This document shows positions 15,889-22,984 of a DNA stretch of 64,000 nt, piece after piece. This DNA comes from Lichenicola sp965198575. Lineage in GTDB: Bacteria > Pseudomonadota > Alphaproteobacteria > Acetobacterales > Acetobacteraceae. Made by a program: the position numbers and the translations under genes. The first letter of the stretch is position 1. Each line of letters starts with the position of its first letter. The stretch spans positions 2,356,001 to 2,420,000 of the forward strand of contig NZ_OZ240671.1 of assembly GCF_965198575.1 (NCBI RefSeq), given 5' to 3'. The notes beneath the pieces were generated by a model. The model searched no databases and was not told the DNA's origin. It saw nothing but the letters and a program-made list of their open reading frames with translations.

Positions 15889-17360
15889 ACGAGATGGCCG
15901 CTCCCGGCACCATCTCCGGCGCCTTCCCGGCTTCCAACCCCTCCGGGCCGGTCAGTGCGCGGATCGCCATCGTCGGCGCCGGGTTCAGCGGCACCCTGCT
16001 GGCACTCCACCTGCTGCAGCGCAGCCCGCCGCATACCCGCGTCATCCTGATCGAGCGCAACGCCCAGTTCGGCCGCGGCGCCGCGTACTCCAGCGGCAAC
16101 TCCAGCCACCTGCTGAACGTGCCGGCCGGCAAGATGAGCGCGTTCCACTCCCGCCCGCTCGACTTCCTGCACTGGCTGCAATCGCTCACCCCGGCCGAGC
16201 TCTGCGGCATCACGCCGGCACCCGGCACCTTCGTGCCCCGCCACATGTTCGGCCGCTACGTGCGCCACCTGGTCAATCTCGAGATGAAGGTGCCCGGGCA
16301 CGGCGACCAGCTCGACCTGGTGCGCGGCGACGTGCTCGACATCACGCCCAACGGCGGCGGCCTGACCCTGACGCTGGATCGCAACCGCACCGTCAACGCC
16401 GACCGCGCGGTGCTGGCGACCGGCAACTTCCCGCCGGCGGCCCCCTCTGTCGATGACCCGGCTTTCTACGACAGCCCGCTCTACAAGGCCGATCCCTGGG
16501 GCCCGGACACCGTGTCCGACCTCGATCCCGACCTGCCGGTGATGCTGATCGGCACCGGCCTGACCACCATCGACACCATCATCTCGCTGCTCGACCAGGG
16601 CCACCGCGGACCCATCACCGCCTTGTCGCGTCGTGGGCTGATGCCGCACCGGCATGCCAGCGGAGGCAGTCCGGCGCCGGAAAGCGACGCCTTCCCCACC
16701 CGGCTCAACACCCTCACCAGGGCGCTTCGCCGCAGCAGCCGGCGCCAGGCGGCGTGTGGCGGCAGCTGGCATTCGGTGATCGACGAGATCAGGCCGATCA
16801 CCACCGAGATCTGGCAGGCGATGTGCCTCAAGGACCGGCAGCGCTTCCTGCGCCACCTGCGTCCGTGGTGGGACACGCATCGGCATCGCGTATCCGGGCC
16901 GGTCGCCGATCGCATCGAGGCGGCGCGTGCCAGCGGACAGTTGCGGGTGCGGGCAGGCCGGATCCGTTCCTATCGGGAGGGCCTGCCGGGCGGGCTGGTC
17001 GAGGTGGTGTTCCGACCGCGCTTCAAGGATGAGCTCGACAGCCTGACGGTCGGCCGGGTGATCAACTGCGCCGGACCGGATGCCGACTACAGCCGGATCC
17101 GCGACCCGCTGGTGCGCACGCTGCTGGAGAAAGGCCTGGTGCGGCCGGACCCGCTCTGCCTCGGGCTCGACGTTACCGCGAACTGTGCGCTGCTCGATCG
17201 CGACGGGTCGATCTCGAGGCGGCTGTTCGCAGTCGGCCCGATGACCAAGGGCACCTTCTGGGAAATGACCGCGGTGCCCGACATCCGCCAGCAGGCCGAG
17301 TTCCTCGCGGGCCAGCTCGCCGCACTGGTGCGCCCGCTGCCGACACCCGCGCCAGCCTGA
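15885..17360 (+). CDS. FAD/NAD(P)-binding oxidoreductase (NAD_binding_9-like)
   Basis: 491 residues. After a ~20-residue leader, the dinucleotide-binding motif 'RIAIVGAGFSGTLLALHLLQ' is followed by 'LIERNAQFGRGAAYSS' and 'HLLNVPAGKMSAF', typical of the family once called HI0933-unrelated NAD_binding_9 or 'FAD-NAD(P)-binding' proteins. A second nucleotide motif, 'LPVMLIGTGLTTIDTI', occurs mid-protein, and 'VINCAGPDADYSRI' lies in the C-terminal third. The reaction is unknown; related proteins are sometimes annotated as hydroxyacylglutathione hydrolase-like or monooxygenase-like oxidoreductases. Its start overlaps the stop of a small leader frame, suggesting coupled translation. Confidence 0.85.
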   Translation: MNEMAAPGTISGAFPASNPSGPVSARIAIVGAGFSGTLLALHLLQRSPPHTRVILIERNAQFGRGAAYSSGNSSHLLNVPAGKMSAFHSRPLDFLHWLQSLTPAELCGITPAPGTFVPRHMFGRYVRHLVNLEMKVPGHGDQLDLVRGDVLDITPNGGGLTLTLDRNRTVNADRAVLATGNFPPAAPSVDDPAFYDSPLYKADPWGPDTVSDLDPDLPVMLIGTGLTTIDTIISLLDQGHRGPITALSRRGLMPHRHASGGSPAPESDAFPTRLNTLTRALRRSSRRQAACGGSWHSVIDEIRPITTEIWQAMCLKDRQRFLRHLRPWWDTHRHRVSGPVADRIEAARASGQLRVRAGRIRSYREGLPGGLVEVVFRPRFKDELDSLTVGRVINCAGPDADYSRIRDPLVRTLLEKGLVRPDPLCLGLDVTANCALLDRDGSISRRLFAVGPMTKGTFWEMTAVPDIRQQAEFLAGQLAALVRPLPTPAPA

Positions 17361-17381
17361 GCCAGGCGCGGGACCGGTTCG

Positions 17382-18329
17382 CTACTGCGGTGCGGCCGCC
17401 GGCGAGTCCTGGCCGCGCAGATTGCCGACCACCGGACTGACCGTCGGCGCAGGCAGCGTGCCGTGGCCCATGTTAGCGCTGTCCGGCGGCGGACCCTCGG
17501 CGACGGTGTTGTCGGCCTGCGGATACCAGTCCGGAACGGTGGCGCGCCGGTCGTTGCGCACCGCGTCGATGTCGGTCTGGCGGATCTGCCGGTAGAGCGA
17601 ACGCTGCGTCGCGTACGGGTCGAGCGCCTGCTCGTTGAGCTTCTTGAGGTCGTCGATATGCGGGGCTATGCCATCGACCGCGGCAAGCCCGGTCGAGATG
17701 TCGTTCAGGTGGTTGATGCCGTTGAACGCCACCCAGGTGTACGGGCTGACCAGGGTGTCGACGCCGCGGCCGACGCCGTCGCGCACGCCGGACGGACCGA
17801 ACACCGGCAGATAGAGATAGGGCCCGGCCGGGATCCCCCAGAGTGCCAGGGTGGTGGCGCCCTCGGCGGAATGGTCGCGGTAGCCGATCAGCTTGGCCAC
17901 GTCGAACACGCCACCGACACCGGCGGTCGAGTTCACGATGAAGCGGACGAAGGTGTCGCCGGCACGACGCGGCTTGGTCTCCAGCACGTCGTTGGCGAAC
18001 TGCACCGGTGAGGCGAGGTTGTTCAGCACGTTGTGGATGCCGGTGCGGACCGGCGCCGGGAACACGTAGTTGTAGCCGCGCGCCACCGGCGTCAGCACGT
18101 AGGTCAGCAGCCCGTCATTGAACGCGTAGAACACCCGGTTCGTCGGCTCGTACGGATCGTTGGTGGCCTTGTAGTCGGCCAGCGCTTCCGGATCGCTGGC
18201 AGGCGGCGGTGTCGCGCACCCGACCACGGACAGCGAGACCGCCAGGGCTGCGATTCGCGAAACGAGTGCCGTGAGGTCACGCCGGCCGGCAATGCGGCCC
18301 TCTCGCCTCGCCCGGATCATCTGCCGCAT
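17382..18329 (-). CDS. mlaA: MlaA (VacJ) outer-membrane lipoprotein of the phospholipid transport system
   Basis: 315 residues from the ATG at 18329, preceded by gggggagg. A signal peptide ends in a lipobox ('LSVVGC', Cys lipidated) followed by 'ATPPPASDP'. The mature protein has the MlaA core: 'NDPYEPTNRVFYAFND', 'PVRTGIHNVLNNLASPVQF' and 'GPYLYLPVFGPSGVRD'. MlaA sits in the outer membrane with porins and passes misplaced phospholipids to MlaC for return to the inner membrane. The C-terminal ~50 residues are Pro-rich and probably flexible. The remaining mla genes are not here. Upstream, the 145 bp to 18475 hold nothing evident. Confidence 0.93.
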   Translation of the reverse strand: MRQMIRARREGRIAGRRDLTALVSRIAALAVSLSVVGCATPPPASDPEALADYKATNDPYEPTNRVFYAFNDGLLTYVLTPVARGYNYVFPAPVRTGIHNVLNNLASPVQFANDVLETKPRRAGDTFVRFIVNSTAGVGGVFDVAKLIGYRDHSAEGATTLALWGIPAGPYLYLPVFGPSGVRDGVGRGVDTLVSPYTWVAFNGINHLNDISTGLAAVDGIAPHIDDLKKLNEQALDPYATQRSLYRQIRQTDIDAVRNDRRATVPDWYPQADNTVAEGPPPDSANMGHGTLPAPTVSPVVGNLRGQDSPAAAPQ

Positions 18330-18474
18330 CGTGCCTCCCCCGCTCTTGCCGTCGCGCACGTTCGGGCGCGGTCTCGTCGGGAATGAGTAGAAGCTACCGG
18401 GCTCGCGGGGAAGAGCAGCGCTGCCACAGGTCGGCCACGAAGTGCAGGCGAGTGTGAAGCACCCCGGGGGGGAT

Positions 18475-19050
18475 TCACTCGGTCGGACGGCCGGGAGGGC
18501 TGCGGGACGGCGCATCCTGAAGCCGCTGGAACATCACCAGGGCATCGACATGGCCGATTGCCGGATGGTAGAACGCACCCGGCAGCCGGCCGACGATCTC
18601 GAAGCCCATCCGCTGCCACAAACGGATCGCCCGCTCATTGGTGCTGACAACGAAGTTGAACTGCATGGCCCGGTAGCCGCGCGAGCGTGCATGGTCGAGC
18701 GAGTGCCGGCACATGCCGCCGGCAATGCCCCGGCCCACCGCCGTCGCGGAGGTCATGTAGCCGCAGTTGCAGACATGACTTCCGCCACCGCCCTGGTTGG
18801 GCCGCATGAAGTAGGTGCCGACGATGCGTCCCTCGTCCAGGGCGACGAAGGTCTCCCTGTCCGGTCCCATCCAGTAGGACAGGGCATCCGCCTCGCTCAT
18901 GCCGGGGTCGAGGCAGTAGGTCGTGCCATCCCGGATCGTCGGCACGATGATCCGCGCGATCGCGTCCGCGTCGGCGGCCTCGGCGTTCCTGATGATCAAG
19001 GCGGAGGCCCGTTCCGGCGCCCGGACGTCGTTCAGGGGCGGGCTACCCAC
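18475..19050 (-). CDS. GNAT-family N-acetyltransferase
   Basis: 191 residues from the GTG at 19050, 17 nt after the preceding gene's stop with gagg upstream; no ATG exists before the domain. The GNAT fold begins 'LIIRNAEAADADAIARIIVP'. The acetyl-CoA loop is 'SATAVGRGIAGGMCRHSLDH' (a Q/RxxGxG/A-type motif), and 'MQFNFVVSTNERAIRLWQRM' is the usual N-x-x-A-x-x-L/Y-W/Y end block. It is the last gene of a minus-strand run with the PhyH oxygenase and nucleotidyltransferase, so it may N-acetylate a phosphonate intermediate or confer self-protection. That link is positional only. Confidence 0.85.
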   Translation of the reverse strand: MGSPPLNDVRAPERASALIIRNAEAADADAIARIIVPTIRDGTTYCLDPGMSEADALSYWMGPDRETFVALDEGRIVGTYFMRPNQGGGGSHVCNCGYMTSATAVGRGIAGGMCRHSLDHARSRGYRAMQFNFVVSTNERAIRLWQRMGFEIVGRLPGAFYHPAIGHVDALVMFQRLQDAPSRSPPGRPTE

Positions 19051-19067
19051 CCGAACGAAGCCTCGAG

Positions 19068-19865
19068 CTACACCCGGAACACGTAGCTGGCGCCGGGCGC
19101 ACGCTCGATGTCCGGCGGGAAGGCCGCGCGCTTCTCGTCGAAGTAGCGGCGACGGTGGTCGCCGGCCTCGGCCATGTTGTAGGTGAGGTACAGCACCCGC
19201 CTGGCGCCATCGGTGAGGTTCGGCTTCGAGGCATGCGGCACGAAGCTGTCGAAGAAGATGACGTCGCCCGGCTGCGTCGGCACCGGCACCAGGCCCAGCG
19301 CCTCCTCGGACAGCGGCGTCCACTCCGCGCCGATCAACTCCTGCACCCGCGGCGCGGTGGCGATCTCCAGGCAGCCATTCTCGATCGTGGCGGCATCGAT
19401 GGTCACCAGCGCGGTCACGAACACCGGCGCGTAGCTGGTCCAGCCGGCCTGCTGGTCCTGGTGTGCCTTGAAGCCGTCACCGCCCGGGTACTTGAAGTTG
19501 ATCTTGTCCTTGAACAGCACCGTCTCGCCGCCCATCAGCACCGACAACCAGCGGCTCAGCGCGCCGGCCCGGGCGACCTCGTCCATCGCCGGGTGGTAGG
19601 TGCAGAAATCCTCGATCCGCTGCACCACGCGGCGGCCCGGCACCAGCAGGCTGTCCTCGTGATAGACCATCTGGCCGCCCACCACTTCCGGCGCGGACGC
19701 GATCTCGCCGGTCAGCTCGACCAGCGTGCCGGTTTCGGCCGGCGAAAAGAACCCGTGCACGACCAGGTAGCCGTCGCGCCGCATCGCCTCGATCTCGCCT
19801 GCGGTCGGCAGGCGGGCGCTGGCCGGATCGCCCATGCGCTGCGGTGACTGAGACATCGCGTTCAT
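19068..19865 (-). CDS. PhyH-family Fe(II)/2-oxoglutarate dioxygenase
   Basis: 265 residues. The facial triad is visible: His135-x-Asp137 in 'DGFKAHQDQQAGW' and His211 in 'FDSFVPHASKPN', with Arg222 ('DGARRVLYL') as likely 2-oxoglutarate ligand. The end block 'YFDEKRAAFPPDIER' resembles what I remember of phosphonate-hydroxylating PhyH enzymes (PhnY*-type, acting on 2-aminoethylphosphonate), but this is from memory. The start ATG overlaps the TGA of the nucleotidyltransferase gene (ATGA), so the two are co-translated. Next to pepM and the decarboxylase, it is a good candidate for hydroxylating a phosphonate product. Generic alkyl or quaternary-amine hydroxylation is the alternative. Confidence 0.87.
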   Translation of the reverse strand: MNAMSQSPQRMGDPASARLPTAGEIEAMRRDGYLVVHGFFSPAETGTLVELTGEIASAPEVVGGQMVYHEDSLLVPGRRVVQRIEDFCTYHPAMDEVARAGALSRWLSVLMGGETVLFKDKINFKYPGGDGFKAHQDQQAGWTSYAPVFVTALVTIDAATIENGCLEIATAPRVQELIGAEWTPLSEEALGLVPVPTQPGDVIFFDSFVPHASKPNLTDGARRVLYLTYNMAEAGDHRRRYFDEKRAAFPPDIERAPGASYVFRV

Positions 19866-20668
19866 GCCGGCACTCCATCCAGAAACGGCAACAGGGCTTC
19901 CGCCTTGGCAATGTCTTCCATGAAATCGATCTCCGTCCAGGGCAGGCCGCTCACGTCCTCGAATCCGAAGATGGCCGGTCCGGACGATGTGTCCCGCTCG
20001 GCATCCTCGCGTATCATCGCGCGGATCGGCTCCTCGTATTCGAGCGCCCGACCCCCCGGCTGCGCGATCGTGGCCTGTAACCGCTCCGCCAGACCGGCGG
20101 CGACGCCGGCCGAGAAGCGGAAGAACCCGACCGATTCCCCGTGCCATTCATGCGCGGCCTCTGGTCGCTTGGCGAAATCGATGATCCGGCCCCGTCCGTC
20201 GACGCAGATCTTGACCGGCTCGTCACCCGGCTCGAGCTCACGGTCGAGCAGCAGGGCGGCCTCGTGACGGCTGCGGAACAACCGCTCGATCAACGCCTGG
20301 CCGTAGATCACGTCGCCGTCCATCAGTACCACCGGGCCGCCGGCCTGCAGCACCGCGCGGCCGGCATCGAGCGACACGGCACTGCCTTCCTGCCAATCCG
20401 GGTTGTGGATCAGGGTGACGTCGGCACGGCGTCCGAGCCGCTCCAGTTCCGCCTCGATCAGCTGCGATTTGTACCCGACCACCAGGTGCACGCGCCCGGC
20501 GCCGGCGCTGGTCAGCCGTTGCAGATGCCGCTCCAGCAACGATCGTCCGCCGAAGCGCAGCAGGACCTTCGGCAGTGCCTCCCCGGGATCACGCCCGAGC
20601 CTGCGTCCACGTCCGGCGGCGAGCATCAGCACATTTGGGAAGGCCGGTTCACCGGACGTGACGCTCAT
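19862..20668 (-). CDS. NTP_transf_3-type nucleotidyltransferase (candidate phosphonate/choline-phosphate cytidylyltransferase-like)
   Basis: 268 residues. The nucleotide-binding signature is intact: 'NVLMLAAGRGRRLGRDPG' followed by 'LPKVLLRFGGRSLL'. The metal-binding aspartates lie in 'PVVLMDGDVIYGQALIERLF'. Proteins of this type activate sugars, phosphocholine or 2-aminoethylphosphonate with CTP, UTP or GTP. It starts 51 bp from the divergent pepM fusion gene and overlaps the PhyH gene. In the phosphonate setting it could make a CMP-phosphonate for transfer to glycans or lipids. It differs from the fused nucleotidyltransferase domain of PepM, which has lost the conserved Arg of this signature. 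Confidence 0.85.
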   Translation of the reverse strand: MSVTSGEPAFPNVLMLAAGRGRRLGRDPGEALPKVLLRFGGRSLLERHLQRLTSAGAGRVHLVVGYKSQLIEAELERLGRRADVTLIHNPDWQEGSAVSLDAGRAVLQAGGPVVLMDGDVIYGQALIERLFRSRHEAALLLDRELEPGDEPVKICVDGRGRIIDFAKRPEAAHEWHGESVGFFRFSAGVAAGLAERLQATIAQPGGRALEYEEPIRAMIREDAERDTSSGPAIFGFEDVSGLPWTEIDFMEDIAKAEALLPFLDGVPA

Positions 20669-20719
20669 TTTTATTTGTAGCCGTTTGCGACAGAATCATG
20701 CAGTTGATGTGGCGCTTAC

Positions 20720-22582
20720 ATGACACTCTCGAGAGGATTGCGCAAATTGACGACGGAAACTGACGCGATGCGCGGCACTCCGGCGCGCGTGGCCGATGGC
20801 ATGGAGACCAGCGTTTCCGCCAGTTTCTCCGGTCGCCAGGGCACTGCCGGCGTCGAGAGCCAGCCCGCATGGCCGCCTGCCTCGCGGTTCGCCCGGCTCC
20901 GCGCGCTGCTGTCAGGCCCGGAACTCGCCTTCCTGATGGAGGCGCATAGCGGCCTCTCCGCCAAGATCGTCGAGGAGGCCGGCTTCCAGGGCATCTGGGG
21001 CTCCGGCCTGTCGATGTCGGCGTCGATCGGCCTGCGCGACAACAACGAGGCGTCGTGGACCCAGGTGCTCGAGCAGGTCGAGTACATGGCCGACGCCACC
21101 AGCCTGCCGATCCTGCTCGACGGCGATACCGGCTACGGCAATTTCAACAGCGTCCGCCGCCTGGTGCGCAAGCTGTGCGAGCGCGGCGTCGCCGGCGTCT
21201 GCATCGAGGACAAGCTGTTCCCGAAAACCAACAGCTTCATCGGCGAGGCCCAGCCGCTCGCCGACATCGAGGAATTCTGCGGCCGCATCAAGGCCGGCAA
21301 GGACAGCCAGCCGGACGACGATTTCTCGATCGTGGCCCGGGTCGAGGCGCTGATCTCCGGCCACTCGATGGACGAGGCGCTGCGGCGTGCCGAGGCGTAC
21401 CATCGCGCCGGCGCCGACGCGATCCTGATGCATTCCAAGAAGCGTACCGCGCACGAGATCATCGGCTTCATGGAGCGCTGGGGCGACCGCTGCCCGGTGG
21501 TGATCGTGCCGACCATGTACTACGGCACCCCCACCGACGCCTTCCGCAACGCCGGCGTCTCGACCGTGATCTGGGCCAACCACCTGGTACGCTCGTCGAT
21601 CACCGCGATGCGCCAGACCGCCGCCCAGATCCACGCCGACCAGAGCCTGGTGCAGGTCGAGGGTCGCGTCGCCAGCGTGAAGGACATCTTCGCGCTGATG
21701 GACAATGACGAGCTGGAAGCCGCCGGCGACCGCTATCTGCCGGTCACCGGAGCGCCGATCGCCACCGACCCGGCGATTGCCGAGGCCACCGGCGCCGCCG
21801 GCGACCTGGTCGCTCCGGAGGTGCCGGTCCGCGGCATCGTGCTGGCCGCCTCGCAGGGTGCCGCACTGGGCCCGCTCACCGCTGACCGCCCGAAATGCAT
21901 GGTCGACGTCCGCGGCCGGCCGCTGCTGAGCCAGCTGCTGGACACCCTGGCGCAGAGCGGCGTGCGCGACATCGCCGTGGTGCGCGGGTTCGCCAAGGAC
22001 GCGATCGGGCCGGACACCGTGCCAGCGGCCGGGCTGACCCTGCTGGACAACGACCGCTACGAGACCACCGGCGAGGTCGCGTCGCTCATCTGCGCGGCCG
22101 ATCGCCTGACCGGCGAGACGGTGCTGGTGTATGGGGACGTGCTGTTCCGGCGCTACATCCTGGACGCCCTGATGGGGGTCGAGGCCGACATCGTCATCGC
22201 CGTGGACGCGCTCCGGCAGCGTGCCGAGGGCAAGCGCGGCGCCCACAACCCGCATCCGCAGGATCTGGTGCTCGCCGACCGGCCGTTCTCGACGAGCTAC
22301 CTGGACGACACCCCGGCGACCCTGCAGGCGATCGGTGCCGTCACGGCAGACGCCAGCATGGGCGAGTGGATCGGGCTGATGCGGCTGAGCGCGCGGGGTG
22401 CCGCCCTGGTCCGCGCCGAGCTTGTGGCGATGCAGGCGGATGGCTCGGCCGACCAGGCGGACATGCCGGCGTTGCTCGAGCGGCTGATGCGTCGGCATCC
22501 GGTCGCGGTGCACTACATCACCGGCCACTGGCTCGACGTCGACACCATGACCGATCTCGCCGACGCACGGAACTTCTCTTGA
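20720..22582 (+). CDS. pepM: Phosphoenolpyruvate mutase fused to a nucleotidyltransferase-like domain
   Basis: 620 residues. The PEP mutase domain occupies about residues 55-350: 'GIWGSGLSMSASIGLRDNNE', 'ILLDGDTGYGNFNSV' and the diagnostic 'IEDKLFPKTNSFIGEA' (EDKxFPKxNS, near residue 163), which distinguishes PepM from isocitrate-lyase relatives. It converts phosphoenolpyruvate to phosphonopyruvate, forming the C-P bond. From about residue 372 a nucleotidyltransferase domain follows: 'GIVLAASQGAALGPLTADRP' then 'KCMVDVRGRPLL', with 'GETVLVYGDVLF' as metal site. The usual GxGxR arginine is replaced by Ala, so activity is uncertain. PepM-cytidylyltransferase fusions are known (PntC type). ATG 20720 has a weak ribosome site; ATG 20768 is an alternative. 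The stop overlaps the next start (TTGA). Confidence 0.95.
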   Translation: MTLSRGLRKLTTETDAMRGTPARVADGMETSVSASFSGRQGTAGVESQPAWPPASRFARLRALLSGPELAFLMEAHSGLSAKIVEEAGFQGIWGSGLSMSASIGLRDNNEASWTQVLEQVEYMADATSLPILLDGDTGYGNFNSVRRLVRKLCERGVAGVCIEDKLFPKTNSFIGEAQPLADIEEFCGRIKAGKDSQPDDDFSIVARVEALISGHSMDEALRRAEAYHRAGADAILMHSKKRTAHEIIGFMERWGDRCPVVIVPTMYYGTPTDAFRNAGVSTVIWANHLVRSSITAMRQTAAQIHADQSLVQVEGRVASVKDIFALMDNDELEAAGDRYLPVTGAPIATDPAIAEATGAAGDLVAPEVPVRGIVLAASQGAALGPLTADRPKCMVDVRGRPLLSQLLDTLAQSGVRDIAVVRGFAKDAIGPDTVPAAGLTLLDNDRYETTGEVASLICAADRLTGETVLVYGDVLFRRYILDALMGVEADIVIAVDALRQRAEGKRGAHNPHPQDLVLADRPFSTSYLDDTPATLQAIGAVTADASMGEWIGLMRLSARGAALVRAELVAMQADGSADQADMPALLERLMRRHPVAVHYITGHWLDVDTMTDLADARNFS

Positions 22583-22941
22583 GGGCTGCCTGCGCCCGCG
22601 CCCTGTCGCTGGTGCTGGCATCGCTGCTCGCCGCCTGCTCGTTCGTGTCCGACAGGCAGGCGGGTCCGGTCAAGCTGGCGGGCGAGAGCGACACCGCCTG
22701 CATCCACCGGCTCTACGACTACCCGATCCGCTCGGAGCCGTTCGCGACCGCGGCACACGAGTGCGCCGGCACCCGCACCGTCGACCTGACCGGCGATCCG
22801 TACTACCAGGAACTCACCACCACCCAGAACATCGCCTTCGTGAACCGGACGCCGAACCGGAACAGCTCGATCACCCTGACCGGCAGCCGCATCCCGCAAT
22901 CGACCACCCAGGTCGCGCCCCCCGAGCTTTCGCTGCACTGA
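22579..22941 (+). CDS. Small predicted lipoprotein
   Basis: 120 residues beginning at a TTG that overlaps the pepM stop (TTGA at 22579-22582). 'RALSLVLASLLAACSFVSDR' is a signal peptide ending in a lipobox (LLAAC), so the protein is probably lipid-anchored in the envelope. The mature ~100 residues contain two cysteines ('DTACIHRLYDYP' and 'AHECAGTRTVDL') that could form a disulphide; no domain is recognised. Its position between pepM and the decarboxylase gene, with coupled translation, ties it to the phosphonate locus, perhaps through a phosphonate-decorated envelope component. Confidence 0.8.
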   Translation: MRAACARALSLVLASLLAACSFVSDRQAGPVKLAGESDTACIHRLYDYPIRSEPFATAAHECAGTRTVDLTGDPYYQELTTTQNIAFVNRTPNRNSSITLTGSRIPQSTTQVAPPELSLH

Positions 22942-22984
22942 AGCCGGGCTGGCCGATGGCGGCGGATCCGGTCTAAATCCGCGG

